DNA from: Chelativorans sp. AA-79
GTDB lineage: Bacteria; Pseudomonadota; Alphaproteobacteria; Rhizobiales; Rhizobiaceae
Assembly: GCF_029457495.1 (NCBI RefSeq)
Contig: NZ_CP120361.1
Coordinates: forward strand, 4,046,001 to 4,110,000
DNA: 64,000 nucleotides
Direction of reading: 5' to 3'
Part shown: positions 9,388 through 18,049 of the stretch, one piece after another
Layout: each line of letters starts with the position of its first letter
How positions within the stretch are numbered: position 1 is the stretch's first letter
The notes under the pieces: generated by a model
The model's database searches: none
What the model was told of the DNA's origin: nothing
The model's input: the letters and a program-made list of their open reading frames with translations, nothing else
Made by a program: the position numbers and the translations under genes

Positions 9388-9771
9388 ATGCCGATGGAAC
9401 CCGTCAACCTGTTCGATCTGGCCACGCAACAGGCGCGGTGGCTCTCGGTCCGCCAGACGGCGGTGGCAGGCAACATCGCCAACATCAACACGCCGAACTA
9501 CAAGGCCGTGGACGTGGAGCCTTTCGAGAAGGTTCTCGACGGCACGCGCGTGGCCATGAGCGCCACTCATGCGCAGCACCAGGATACCGGGGTGACGCCC
9601 GCCTCCTTCTCCCTCGACGAGCGCGATGATCCGCAGCTCCTGCCGTCCGAAAACAGCGTCGTGCTGGAGGACGAGCTGGTGAAGGCCGGCGAGGTGCGCC
9701 GCGCCTTCGAACTCAACACGGCCATCGTGAAGGCCTTCCACCGCATGCTGATGATGACGGCGAAGGGCTGA
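9388..9771 (+). CDS. flgB: Flagellar basal-body rod protein FlgB
   Basis: FlgB is the most proximal rod subunit. I start it at the ATG at 9388 (127 residues); an alternative in-frame ATG lies at 9394, and the longer upstream extension is rejected because it enters the promoter region. The N-terminal axial motif ([17 protein letters not shown]) and the C-terminal helix ([20 protein letters not shown]) are conserved. It is the first gene of the flgB-flgC-fliE-flgG-flgA-flgI-motE-flgH-fliL-fliP operon. Confidence 0.92.
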   Translation: MPMEPVNLFDLATQQARWLSVRQTAVAGNIANINTPNYKAVDVEPFEKVLDGTRVAMSATHAQHQDTGVTPASFSLDERDDPQLLPSENSVVLEDELVKAGEVRRAFELNTAIVKAFHRMLMMTAKG

Positions 9772-9776
9772 GCACG

Positions 9777-10196
9777 ATGGATCCGCTCTCCACCGCTCTC
9801 AAAGTCGCAGGCTCCGGGCTCACCGCCCAGTCCGAGCGCATGCGCGTGGTCTCCGAGAACCTCGCCAACGCGCAGTCCACGAGCGACGTCCCGGGCGGCG
9901 ATCCCTATCGCCGCAAGACGATCAGCTTCGCGGCCGAGCTCGATCGCGCCAGCGGCGCAGCCATGGTCGAGGTCTCGGCCATCGCGCGCGACACGACCGA
10001 GTTCCCCGCCGAATACATGCCCGGCCACGAGGCGGCCGACGAATACGGCTATGTGAAGATGCCGAACGTGAACATGCTGGTCGAAATGGCCGACATGCGC
10101 GAGGCGAACCGCAGCTACGAGGCCAATCTGCAGGTCATCAAGCAGGCGCGGGACCTCATTTCGATGACGATCGACCTTCTCAGGAGCAATGGATGA
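9777..10196 (+). CDS. flgC: Flagellar basal-body rod protein FlgC
   Basis: FlgC is a proximal rod subunit. The 139-residue product has the N-terminal motif [20 protein letters not shown] and the C-terminal motif [23 protein letters not shown]. The length is normal. It starts 5 nt after flgB and overlaps fliE as ATGA. Confidence 0.96.
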   Translation: MDPLSTALKVAGSGLTAQSERMRVVSENLANAQSTSDVPGGDPYRRKTISFAAELDRASGAAMVEVSAIARDTTEFPAEYMPGHEAADEYGYVKMPNVNMLVEMADMREANRSYEANLQVIKQARDLISMTIDLLRSNG

Positions 10197-10498
10197 TTTC
10201 CGGCATCGGCGACCTGACACGGCTTGCCCCCTTGGGCACGACCTCCCTCCGCCCTTCGGCCGAGGCAGCGCCGGCCGACGGTGACGCATTTGCGGCGATG
10301 GTAAGCGAACTCGCCACCAGCACTGTGTCGCGGCTCGAGGCCGCCGAGACGCTTTCCGTGAAGGCGCTGGAGGGCGAGGCTGATACCCGCGCCGTGGTGG
10401 ATGCGGTGATGAGCGCGGAACAGTCGCTGCAGACGGCGATCGCCATCCGCGACAAGATCGTCTCCGCCTATCTGGAAATCAGCCGCATGGCGATCTGA
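10193..10498 (+). CDS. fliE: Flagellar hook-basal body complex protein FliE
   Basis: FliE joins the MS ring to the rod. The 101-residue product has the family features: a variable N-terminus (about 40 residues), then two amphipathic helices ([30 protein letters not shown]) and the C-terminal [16 protein letters not shown] pattern. The ATG overlaps flgC as ATGA. Confidence 0.93.
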   Translation: MISGIGDLTRLAPLGTTSLRPSAEAAPADGDAFAAMVSELATSTVSRLEAAETLSVKALEGEADTRAVVDAVMSAEQSLQTAIAIRDKIVSAYLEISRMAI

Positions 10499-10508
10499 GG
10501 AGAAGCCC

Positions 10509-11297
10509 GTGAAAGCCCTTTCCATTGCCGCCACCGGCATGTCGGCCCAGCAGACCAATCTCGAGGTCATCGCCAACAACATCGCCAACATCAACACCAC
10601 CGGCTTCAAGCGGGCGCGGGCGGAATTCTCCGATCTGCTCTACCAGGTGGAGCGGCTTCAGGGCGTGCCGGAGCGGGCGAACCAGAACATCGTGCCCGAG
10701 GGCGCCAATATCGGCCTCGGCGTCAAGACGGCCGCCGTGCGCAACGTGCACATCCAGGGCTCGCTCAACAACACGGGCAACAAGCTCGACGTGGCGCTCG
10801 TCGGCAAGGGCTGGTTCCAGATCGAGGGGGCCGACGGCGAGCCGCTTTACAGCCGCGCCGGCGCCTTCAACACGAATGCCACCGGCCAATTGGTCACCGT
10901 CGACGGCTTTCCCGTCGCGCCGGCCATCGTCATCCCCGAGAACTCGGTGGAGGTGATCATCAACAAATCCGGCCAGGTCTTCGCACGGATCGAGGGGCAG
11001 AACGAGCTGCAGGAACTCGGCCAGCTCACGCTCGCCAATTTCGCCAACGAAGCGGGGCTCGCGCCGATCGGCAACAACCTCTTCCGCGAGACCGCCGCCT
11101 CCGGGCCGGCGACGATCGGCGTGCCCGGCGATCCGGGCTTCGCCACGGTCGAACAGGGCTATCTGGAGAGCTCGAACGTCGATCCCGTCAAGGAGATCAC
11201 CGAGCTGATCTCTGCGCAGCGGGCCTATGAGATGAACTCCAAGGTGATCAAGGCGGCCGACGAGATGGCCGCCACCGTCACCCAGTCGATGCGATAG
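10509..11297 (+). CDS. flgG: Flagellar distal rod protein FlgG
   Basis: FlgG builds the distal rod, which is surrounded by the P and L rings. The 262-residue product has the axial N-motif ([24 protein letters not shown]), a central FlgG domain ([11 protein letters not shown]) and the C-motif ([30 protein letters not shown] with small variation from other axial proteins). The start is GTG at 10509 after a GAGGAGAA Shine-Dalgarno. It is followed by flgA after 2 nt. Confidence 0.96.
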   Translation: MKALSIAATGMSAQQTNLEVIANNIANINTTGFKRARAEFSDLLYQVERLQGVPERANQNIVPEGANIGLGVKTAAVRNVHIQGSLNNTGNKLDVALVGKGWFQIEGADGEPLYSRAGAFNTNATGQLVTVDGFPVAPAIVIPENSVEVIINKSGQVFARIEGQNELQELGQLTLANFANEAGLAPIGNNLFRETAASGPATIGVPGDPGFATVEQGYLESSNVDPVKEITELISAQRAYEMNSKVIKAADEMAATVTQSMR

Positions 11298-11299
11298 CC

Positions 11300-11770
11300 A
11301 TGGCTTCACTCCCCACGCGGCGCATTCTGATGGCCGGGCTGGTCGCGGCCCTGCCCTGGCTTGCCGTGCCCGCTTCCGCTCAGGAGATCGTGGTCGTGCC
11401 GGTGCGCGTGATCTATCCCGGCGAGACGATCGCCGCGGAAGCGCTCCAGGAGATGATGCTGCGGCGCCCGCCGCGCGGCAATCCGGCGATCGCGCGCTCG
11501 CCCGCCGATGTGGAGGGCAAGGTGGCGCGGCGCACCCTCCTTCCCGGCCGCCTTCTGCCGCTTTCCTCCGTGCGCGATGCCTATCTGGTCGAGCAGGGCT
11601 CGACGGTGACCGCCGTCTTCGCCGACGGGCCGCTCACGATCTCCATCCTCGCCGTTCCGCTGCAGGCTGGCGCCGCGGGCGACCTCATCAAGATGCGCAA
11701 TATCGACAGCGGCGCCGTCTTCACCGGCACGGTGATGCGAGACGGCACCGTCCGGGTCGGCGCGTCATGA
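11300..11770 (+). CDS. flgA: P-ring assembly chaperone FlgA
   Basis: FlgA is a periplasmic chaperone for FlgI in P-ring formation. The 156-residue product has a Sec signal peptide (about residues 1-27, ending VPASAQ) and a SAF/FlgA domain (VVPVRVIYPGETI, LLPGRLLPLSSVRD, AGDLIKMRNIDSGAVFTGTV). It overlaps the flgI start as ATGA. Confidence 0.93.
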   Translation: MASLPTRRILMAGLVAALPWLAVPASAQEIVVVPVRVIYPGETIAAEALQEMMLRRPPRGNPAIARSPADVEGKVARRTLLPGRLLPLSSVRDAYLVEQGSTVTAVFADGPLTISILAVPLQAGAAGDLIKMRNIDSGAVFTGTVMRDGTVRVGAS

Positions 11771-12902
11771 CGAAGCGCCGGCTCGGCATGTCCGGACTGG
11801 GCCGCCTGGCGGCGGCGGTGCTCGCGGCGCTCGTTGCCGGCGTCGGCCGGCTGCCGCCGGCACCACGCAGATCAAGCATGTGGCGCAGCTTCAGGCGGCG
11901 CGCGACAACCAGCTCGTCGGATATGGCCTCGTCATCGGCCTGAACGGCAGCGGCGACAGCCTGCGCAATGCTCCCTTCACCGAGCAATCCATCCGCGCCA
12001 TGCTCGAGAATCTGGGCATCGCCTCGGAAGGGGGACGGGCGCGCGCGGAGAATGTCGCCGCCGTCATCGTCACCGCGAACCTGCCGCCCTTCGTGCAGTC
12101 GGGCGCCCGCATCGACGTCACCGTGTCCTCGCTGGGCGACGCCGACTCGCTTGCGGGCGGCACGCTGGTGATGACGCCGCTGCGCGGCGCCGACGGCGAA
12201 GTCTACGCAGTCGCGCAGGGCCCCGTCGTCGTATCCGGCTTCAGCGCCCAGGGCGAGGCGGAGACCCTGACCCAGGGCGTGCCCACGACCGGCAGGGTGC
12301 CCAACGGCGCCATCATCGAGCGCGGCGTGCCTGCCGCCCTCGACGACCTGCTGATGCTGACCCTGCAGCTTCGCAATGCGGACTTCTCCACAGCCGTGCG
12401 CATCGCCGACGTCATCAACGCCCACACGAGCAGACGCTTCGGTGCCCGGCTCGCCAGCGAGCAGGATTCGCGCACGGTGGTGGTCCGCAAGCCCAAGAAC
12501 ATCTCCGCCGCGCGCTTCTATGCGGAGATCGAGAACCTGCCGGTGGAGGTGGACGCGCCGGCCCGCGTCGTCATCGACGAGCGAACGGGCACGATCGTCA
12601 TCGGAAACGACGTGCGCATCTCGCGCGTGGCCATCAGCCACGGCACACTCACCGTGCGCGTGACGGAGATGCCGCGCGTGATCCAGCCGGAGCCCTTCTC
12701 GCGCGGCGAGACGGCGGAGGAGCCCTATACCGTGGTTCAGGCCACGCAGCCGGACGCCACGGTGGCCGTGCTCGACGGGCCGGACCTGCAGACGCTCGTC
12801 TCCGGCCTCAACAGGCTCGGCGTGAAGCCGGACGGCATCATCGCCATCCTGCAGGGCATCAAGTCCGCCGGCGCCCTGCAGGGCGAACTGGTCTTGCAGT
12901 AG
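11767..12902 (+). CDS. flgI: Flagellar P-ring protein FlgI, frameshifted after the signal peptide
   Basis: FlgI forms the periplasmic P ring around the rod. The expected start is the ATG at 11767, overlapping flgA as ATGA and encoding a good signal peptide (LAAAVLAALVAGVG). This frame ends at a TGA at 11941-11943. The mature FlgI sequence (TTQIKHVAQLQAARDNQLVGYGL onward, to residue GALQGELVLQ) is in the +2 frame, open from about 11850 to 12902, whose first usable start is a GTG at 11880 with no signal peptide. Adding one base near 11848-11852 restores a continuous 378-residue protein with an A-A-A/G cleavage site. It is either a real mutation or a sequencing error in a GC-rich stretch; the rest is intact. 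Confidence 0.85.
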
Positions 12903-12905
12903 GGG

Positions 12906-13433
12906 ATGACCGGGATGCTCCTTTGCGACCTCCTTCGACGCAGGAAGCCGCGCCTGGCGATGGCCGGGCTCGCCGCCCTCCTCGCCGCCGCCCCCGCCGG
13001 AAGCGGTGCCCGCGGCGAGGAGGCCGCGCCAACCACGTCCGACGAGATCGCCCGCTACTGCAGCAACATCGCCGATGCGGCGCGCGACCGGCGCTACGCC
13101 CTCCAGGCGCAGGAGCTGGAGGACCTGCGCAGCGAAGTCGACCAGCGCATCACCGCGCTGGAGGCCAAGCGCGCCGAATACGAGGCCTGGCTCGCCCGGC
13201 GCGAGGACTTCCTCGCCAGGGCGGAGGACAATCTGGTGCAGATCTATTCCAGCATGCGCCCGGACGCCGCCGCCGAGCGCCTGGCCGAGGTCCGCATGGA
13301 TCTCGCCGCGGCGATCCTGATGAAGATCGAGCCCCGCGCGGCAGGCATCATCCTCAACGAAATGAACAGCAAGGCCGCCGCCGTCATCACCGGCATCATG
13401 GCGAGCGCCGGCCGCCCCGAGGACCCCTCATGA
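12906..13433 (+). CDS. motE: MotE-type periplasmic chaperone for MotC
   Basis: In Sinorhizobium, MotE is a periplasmic chaperone needed for MotC stability. The 175-residue product has a signal peptide (about 1-38), one early cysteine (YCSNIAD), a long coiled coil (about 60-115, ELEDLRSEVDQRITALEAKRAEYEAWL) and an MgtE_N-like C-terminal region (RPDAAAERLAEVRMDLAAAILMKIEPRAAGIILNEM). It is encoded between flgI and flgH, as in rhizobia, and overlaps flgH by ATGA. Confidence 0.88.
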   Translation: MTGMLLCDLLRRRKPRLAMAGLAALLAAAPAGSGARGEEAAPTTSDEIARYCSNIADAARDRRYALQAQELEDLRSEVDQRITALEAKRAEYEAWLARREDFLARAEDNLVQIYSSMRPDAAAERLAEVRMDLAAAILMKIEPRAAGIILNEMNSKAAAVITGIMASAGRPEDPS

Positions 13434-14137
13434 GGACGCTTGTAAGAACACCGCTGCTCCTTGCCGTCCTGGCTCTCGCAGGCTGCGCAGCCCATGACGA
13501 GATCGGCAAACCGCCGGCTCTGTCGCCGGTCGGCTCCGGCGCGGAGCCGACCGTGCTGCAGGCCTATCACTACCCGGAGCGGAAGCCGGCCCATGTCAGC
13601 CGCTACTCGCTCTGGAGCGACCGCCAAAGCCGCTTCTTCACCGATCCCCGCGCGCTCGAGGTGGGCGACATCCTGACGGTCTTCATCTCGATCAACGACA
13701 AGGCCAAGTTCGAGAACGAGTCGGAGCGTTCGCGCCGGGCGAGCCGCAACCTGGGTCTCGCGGGCTCCTTCGCCATCGGCAGCGCCACTGGCTCGGCGGA
13801 AGCGGAGGGCGAGATCGGCTCCGGCACCTCGACCACGGGCGCGGGCGCCACGGAGCGCTCGGAGGATATGAGGCTCGTGATGGCCGCGATCGTGACGGAG
13901 AAGCTTCCCAACGGGAACCTGCGCATCTCCGGCACGCAGGAGGTGCGCGTCAATGCCGAGCTGCGCGTGCTCACGATCGCTGGCATCGTGCGGCCGAGCG
14001 ATATCGGCCCCAACAACACCATCTCCTATGAGCGCATCGCCGAGGCGCGCATCTCCTATGGCGGGCGCGGCAGGCTGACGGAAGTGCAGCAGCCGCCCTG
14101 GGGCCAGCAGGTACTCGACAACGTGCTGCCGTTCTGA
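13430..14137 (+). CDS. flgH: Flagellar L-ring lipoprotein FlgH
   Basis: FlgH forms the outer-membrane L ring. The 235-residue product starts at the ATG at 13430 and has a lipoprotein signal peptide with lipobox LAGC (Cys about residue 19), and the FlgH core (SLWSDRQSRFFTDPRALEVGDILTVFISINDKA). The C-terminus ends with the family pattern ISYGGRGRLTEVQQPPWGQQVLDNVLPF. The longer in-frame extension upstream lies inside flgI and is not coding. Confidence 0.95.
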   Translation: MRTLVRTPLLLAVLALAGCAAHDEIGKPPALSPVGSGAEPTVLQAYHYPERKPAHVSRYSLWSDRQSRFFTDPRALEVGDILTVFISINDKAKFENESERSRRASRNLGLAGSFAIGSATGSAEAEGEIGSGTSTTGAGATERSEDMRLVMAAIVTEKLPNGNLRISGTQEVRVNAELRVLTIAGIVRPSDIGPNNTISYERIAEARISYGGRGRLTEVQQPPWGQQVLDNVLPF

Positions 14138-14152
14138 GCGGGGCGCAGGATC

Positions 14153-14650
14153 GTGGCACTCGACACGCAGACAGAAAATCAGAAGAAGGGTCCGTCCCTC
14201 ATCATGCAGGCGGCCGCCCTCCTCGTCGTCACCGGTCTTGCGGCGGGAATGGGCTGGCTAACCGGCGGCTATCTGGATACGCGCCATGCGCAACCCGGAG
14301 ACCAGCAGGCGGCGAACGAGACCGAACACCCGGCGGCCGAACAGACGGACGGCGAAGCCGCCGGCGCGCCCAATGTGACCACGCTCGATCCGATCACCAC
14401 AAACCTCGCCGATCCCACTGACGTGTGGGTGCGGATGGAACTCGCCGTCGTCTTCGACGGCGAGGCGGATCCCGCGCTCGCGCGTGCGATCCACCAGGAT
14501 CTCTTCGCCTTCATGCGCACCGTGAAGCTGCGGCAGATCGAAAGCGCGAGCGGCTTCCAGCATCTCAAGGCCGACCTTGCGGAGCGCGCCAGGATCCGCA
14601 GCGAAGGGAAGGCTAAGGACATCCTGATCATGACCTTCCTCTACGAATGA
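14153..14650 (+). CDS. fliL: Flagellar basal body-associated protein FliL
   Basis: FliL surrounds the stator and supports its activity. The 165-residue product has one N-terminal membrane segment (about 16-40), a low-complexity acidic linker (about 45-75) and a C-terminal FliL domain (TTNLADPTDVWVRMELAVVFDG, then RTVKLRQIESASGFQHLKADL). The start is GTG at 14153. It overlaps fliP by ATGA. Confidence 0.92.
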   Translation: MALDTQTENQKKGPSLIMQAAALLVVTGLAAGMGWLTGGYLDTRHAQPGDQQAANETEHPAAEQTDGEAAGAPNVTTLDPITTNLADPTDVWVRMELAVVFDGEADPALARAIHQDLFAFMRTVKLRQIESASGFQHLKADLAERARIRSEGKAKDILIMTFLYE

Positions 14651-15384
14651 AGCGCGCCGCCCTCGCCCTCTGCATGCTTCTTGCCGGCGTCACGCTCGCG
14701 GCGGCGCAGACGATCGATCTCGGCCCGCTCGCCCAAGGGGCGAACGGCACCACGGTCGGCTACATCATCCAGCTCTTCGGCCTGCTGACGGTCCTCTCGA
14801 TCGCGCCGGGCATCCTCATCATGGTGACGAGCTTCACCCGCTTCGTCATCGTCTTCTCGATCCTGCGCACGGGGATCGGCCTGCCCTCCACCCCCGCCAA
14901 CCTGATCCTGGTGAGCCTCGCGCTCTTCATGACCTTCTACGTGATGGCGCCGACCTTCGACCAGGCGTGGAACAACGGCGTGCGGCCGCTCATGAACAAC
15001 GAGATCACCGAGGCGGCGGCCATGGAGCGGATCACCGATCCCTTCCGCGCCTTCATGACGGCCAATGTGCGGGAGGAGGATTTCAACCTCTTCGCGGACC
15101 TCGCGGCGGAGCGCGGGGGGATAGAAGCCTCCGCGGACCGGGCGGACCTGCGCGTGCTCATCCCCGCCTTCATGATCTCGGAGATCAGGCGCGGGTTCGA
15201 GATCGGCTTCCTGATCGTGCTGCCCTTCCTGGTGATCGACCTCATCGTGGCCACCATCACCATGGCGATGGGCATGATGATGCTGCCGCCCACGGTGATC
15301 TCACTCCCCTTCAAGATTCTCTTCTTCGTGCTGATCGACGGCTGGAACCTGCTCGTGGGCAGCCTCGTCCGCTCCTTCGTCTGA
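14647..15384 (+). CDS. fliP: Flagellar export gate protein FliP
   Basis: FliP is the core of the export gate (FliP-FliQ-FliR). The 245-residue product has a cleavable signal peptide (about 1-20, ending AAAQ), as is known for FliP, then membrane segments at about 38-62, 76-100, 185-215 and 215-240. The motif SFTRFVIVFSILRTGIGLPS and the PFKILFFVLIDGWNLL end are family-typical. It is the last gene of the flgB operon. Confidence 0.96.
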   Translation: MKRAALALCMLLAGVTLAAAQTIDLGPLAQGANGTTVGYIIQLFGLLTVLSIAPGILIMVTSFTRFVIVFSILRTGIGLPSTPANLILVSLALFMTFYVMAPTFDQAWNNGVRPLMNNEITEAAAMERITDPFRAFMTANVREEDFNLFADLAAERGGIEASADRADLRVLIPAFMISEIRRGFEIGFLIVLPFLVIDLIVATITMAMGMMMLPPTVISLPFKILFFVLIDGWNLLVGSLVRSFV

Positions 15385-15443
15385 AGTCGGGCGAGCCGGC
15401 GGTTATCCTTTTGGTAGCAATTGGGCGTCATAACACTGCCGTT

Positions 15444-15480
15444 GCATGACGGAGTGAGCCCGAAGGCTCACGGCATGACG
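15444..15480 (+). promoter_or_regulatory. Hairpin flanked by 8-bp direct repeats in leader of first flagellin
   Basis: A perfect 7-bp stem (15454-15460 and 15465-15471) with a CGAA loop is bracketed by two copies of GCATGACG (15444-15451 and 15473-15480). It lies about 65-100 nt before the flagellin start, in the 162-nt gap after fliP. Possible roles are fliP terminator, 5' UTR structure or binding site. No U-run follows. Confidence 0.4.
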
Positions 15481-15546
15481 CCTCTCCGCCATCACCGGTC
15501 GGCCCGGTATGTCCCTCGTCAGTTCTCATTCAGGGGCGTAATTCCC

Positions 15547-16416
15547 ATGGCAAGCATCAACACCAATGCGTCGGCGATGACGGCGCTGCAGACCCTCAAC
15601 ACCATCTCCAAGAACATGGCCACCACGCAGTCGCGGATCTCGACCGGCCTGCGCGTGGCGGAAGCCTCCGACAACGCCGCCTACTGGTCGATCGCGACCT
15701 CGATGAAGTCGGACAACAAGGCGCTTTCCAGCGTGCAGGACGCGCTCGGCCTCGGCGCCGGCAAGCTCGACACCGCCTATACCGGCATCAACGAGGTGAT
15801 CGAGACGGTCGACAAGATCAAGCAGAAGCTGGTGAGCGCCCGCGGCGCCAGCCAGGAGGATCAGCAGAAGATCCAGACCGAGGTCGAGGCCCTGCAGGAC
15901 CACATCGTGTCGGTGGTCGGAAACTCCAACTACGCCGGCTCCAACATGCTGCAGGACGGCACCGACGTCAATGTCGTCGCGTCCTACAACCGCACGGGAA
16001 CGACGGTCAGCGTCGACCAGATCACCATCACCGGCGCCGATGTCCAGGTGCTGAGCGAAGACGGCACGACGGGCATCGTCTCCGCCATCGCGGCCGACGG
16101 CTGGTTCGATGCATCCGGCGGCGCGATCGCGGATACAGCCGTCGACACCATGCTGGGCGCTGTCGAGACCGCCCTCGCGTCGCTCTCCGAGCAGGCTTCG
16201 GTGCTGGGTGCCGCGAAATCGCGCGTCGACCTGCAGAAGGACTTCGTCTCCAAGCTCTCCGACGCCATCGACCGCGGCGTGGGCCAGCTCGTGGATGCCG
16301 ACATGAACGAGGAGTCGGCCCGCCTTTCCGCGCTGCAGGTCCAGCAGCAGCTCGGCGTTCAGGCGCTCTCCATCGCCAACCAGAACACGCAGTCGATCCT
16401 CTCGCTGTTCCGCTAA
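15547..16416 (+). CDS. Flagellin (first copy)
   Basis: The product is a 289-residue flagellin of the short alphaproteobacterial type. The N-terminal D0/D1 region (residues 1-140, ISTGLRVAEASDNAAYWSIAT) and the C-terminal region (SRVDLQKDFVSKLSDAIDRGVGQ, ending QSILSLFR) are conserved; the central domain is small (about residues 140-200). I start at the ATG at 15547; the longer upstream reading covers the leader hairpin. The filament is exported through the type III apparatus. The second copy at 16592-17473 is a close paralogue. Confidence 0.95.
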   Translation: MASINTNASAMTALQTLNTISKNMATTQSRISTGLRVAEASDNAAYWSIATSMKSDNKALSSVQDALGLGAGKLDTAYTGINEVIETVDKIKQKLVSARGASQEDQQKIQTEVEALQDHIVSVVGNSNYAGSNMLQDGTDVNVVASYNRTGTTVSVDQITITGADVQVLSEDGTTGIVSAIAADGWFDASGGAIADTAVDTMLGAVETALASLSEQASVLGAAKSRVDLQKDFVSKLSDAIDRGVGQLVDADMNEESARLSALQVQQQLGVQALSIANQNTQSILSLFR

Positions 16417-16456
16417 GCGCGGCCGCCGGGCGCAGCCCGGCCTGACGCAGCCTATC

Positions 16457-16490
16457 AGCCGGGCCGTCCCAGGGCGGCCCGGCTTTCGTT
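16457..16490 (+). terminator. Rho-independent terminator after first flagellin
   Basis: A perfect 10-bp GC-rich stem (16457-16466 and 16475-16484, AGCCGGGCCG/CGGCCCGGCT) with an 8-nt loop is followed by a short T-rich stretch (TTTCGTTT). It is placed 40 nt after the flagellin stop. Confidence 0.8.
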
Positions 16491-16513
16491 TGCCCGCGCC
16501 TCTCGGGTTAAGC

Positions 16514-16552
16514 GAATGTTAACCATAGCTGCTTACGTATGGTTAATCATTC
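16514..16552 (+). promoter_or_regulatory. Long inverted repeat upstream of second flagellin
   Basis: GAATGTTAACCATA (16514-16527) and TATGGTTAATCATTC (16538-16552) are inverted repeats with one unpaired base and a 10-nt spacer. The inner 9 bp (TTAACCATA/TATGGTTAA) match perfectly. It ends 39 nt before the flagellin start in an AT-rich segment, where a promoter or leader is expected. It could be an operator or an mRNA leader hairpin for FlbT-type control. Confidence 0.5.
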
Positions 16553-16591
16553 GTATCCGCCAGTCATTGGCGTCGGGCAAGGGGCAGGCAC

Positions 16592-17473
16592 GTGGCAAGC
16601 ATTATGACGAACACCTCTGCAATGGTGGCGTTGCAGAGCCTGAAGGCGACCAACAAGGCGCTCGAAGTGGTGCAGGGGCGCATCTCCACCGGCTATCGCG
16701 TAGCGGAGGCGAGCGACAACGCCGCCTACTGGTCGATCGCCACCACCATGCGCTCGGACAACAAGGCGCTTTCGGCCGTGCAGGATTCGCTGGGCCTCGG
16801 CGCCGGCAAGGTGGACACGGCCTACACCGCCATGAACGACGCGATCGAGGCGGTCGATTCGATCAAGACCAAACTGATCAACGCACGCGGCGCGAGCGGG
16901 GAAAACCAGACCAAGATCCAGGCCGAGATCGATATCCTGCTCGATCAGATCCGCGATGCCGCCCTTGGCGCCAACTATGCCGGCACGAACGTGCTGGCGA
17001 CCGACAGCACCGCTCCGCTGGAGATCGCCGCCTCCTACAACCGCGCCTCCGACGGCACGGTCAGCATCGGCACGATCTCGCTCGACCTGACGGGCATCCG
17101 GCTCGTCGCCGCCGACGGCACCACCGTCGACGCGACCCAGCACCTCGCGCATGACATTATGCAGATCGACGTCGTGGCCAATGGGAGCGACGCTTCCATC
17201 GACGCTTATCTGGAAGACGTGGAGACCGCGCTTGGGGCCATGTCCACCGCCGCCGCCAATCTCGGCGCCGTCAAGAATCGCCTCGACCTGCAGAAGGACT
17301 TCGTCTCCAACCTCATGGATTCGATCGAGCGCGGCGTTGGCCAGCTCGTGGACGCCGACATGAACGAGGAATCGACCCGCCTCCAGGCCTTGCAGGTGCA
17401 GCAGCAGCTCGGCATCCAGGCGCTCTCCATCGCCAACCAGAACGCGCAGAACATCCTCTCCCTCTTCAAGTAG
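16592..17473 (+). CDS. Flagellin (second copy)
   Basis: The product is a 293-residue flagellin, paralogous to the one at 15547-16416. N-terminal D0/D1 residues (GRISTGYRVAEASDNAAYWSIAT) and the C-terminal block (VKNRLDLQKDFVSNLMDSIERGVGQ, ending LLSLFK-like NILSLFK) are conserved. The start is GTG at 16592, while the first copy starts with ATG. Duplicated flagellins are typical for rhizobia, where the filament contains several subunits. It ends at a bidirectional hairpin. Confidence 0.95.
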   Translation: MASIMTNTSAMVALQSLKATNKALEVVQGRISTGYRVAEASDNAAYWSIATTMRSDNKALSAVQDSLGLGAGKVDTAYTAMNDAIEAVDSIKTKLINARGASGENQTKIQAEIDILLDQIRDAALGANYAGTNVLATDSTAPLEIAASYNRASDGTVSIGTISLDLTGIRLVAADGTTVDATQHLAHDIMQIDVVANGSDASIDAYLEDVETALGAMSTAAANLGAVKNRLDLQKDFVSNLMDSIERGVGQLVDADMNEESTRLQALQVQQQLGIQALSIANQNAQNILSLFK

Positions 17474-17533
17474 CGGGAAGGGGCCGGGAAAGACCCGGAC
17501 AAAGGGCCGCCCCATCCTTATATCTGAAAACCA

Positions 17534-17563
17534 GAAAGCCGCGTCGAATCTGACGCGGCTTTC
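17534..17563. terminator. Bidirectional terminator hairpin
   Basis: A perfect 12-bp stem (17534-17545 and 17552-17563) with a 6-nt loop GAATCT carries A- and T-runs at the outer ends (GAAAGCC/GGCTTTC). It lies between the second flagellin and the convergent minus-strand gene, so it likely serves both. Confidence 0.85.
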
Positions 17564-17596
17564 CGGCCATCTCCAAAGGAAACTTCGGCCGCAAAA

Positions 17597-18049
17597 TCAG
17601 TTGTTCGAAGTTCCGCCTGGAGCAGCGTTCGGCGTCGCTCCGTTGCCGCTGCCACCGCCTCCGAAAACGGAGGAAATGACGCCGAGGATTTGGCGGCTCT
17701 CCGGGTCGGCAATCACCGTCGTATTGTCGTCGACCTTAGCCACATGATGGTTCTGCGCCTCGGGCAGAGCCTGCGCAGCCGCTTGCGGCATCGGCTGGAG
17801 CTGCACATTGTCGGGGAGGGTGTCGCCGATATTCGGCGAGTAGTTCGGCGAACCCTGTCCCTGAACCAGAAGGCCCGCGAGGCTCTCGAACAAGGTGTCG
17901 TACTGATCGCCCGACGCGTTGGCGTTGGCCTGACCCGACTGCGCAGGGGCCGTTGCCGAGGTCGCCTGCGAAAAGGCGGGCGCGGCGGCAAATGTAGTTG
18001 CGCAGAAAACCGCGATCGCTGGCACGATAGCTTTCGATACAAAATGCAT
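17597..18049 (-). CDS. Exported DUF1236-like hypothetical protein
   Basis: The product is 150 residues with a clear Sec signal peptide (about 1-27, ending AAPAFSQA). The mature part has an IGDTLPDNVQLQPMP segment followed by KVDDNTTVIADPESRQILGVI, which resembles the C-terminal part of DUF1236/RcnB-like periplasmic proteins (a proline-bearing strand then a TVLVDP-type strand). The tail is glycine/asparagine-rich. It is the only minus-strand gene inside the plus-strand flagellin-fliF region, and is less GC-rich than its neighbours. Function unknown. Confidence 0.65.
   Translation of the reverse strand: MHFVSKAIVPAIAVFCATTFAAAPAFSQATSATAPAQSGQANANASGDQYDTLFESLAGLLVQGQGSPNYSPNIGDTLPDNVQLQPMPQAAAQALPEAQNHHVAKVDDNTTVIADPESRQILGVISSVFGGGGSGNGATPNAAPGGTSNN

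Noticed and set aside
11834..13429. In-frame upstream extension of flgH
   Set aside because: This part is a different frame of flgI and motE and reads as arginine-rich nonsense. FlgH has a clear lipoprotein signal from the ATG at 13430.
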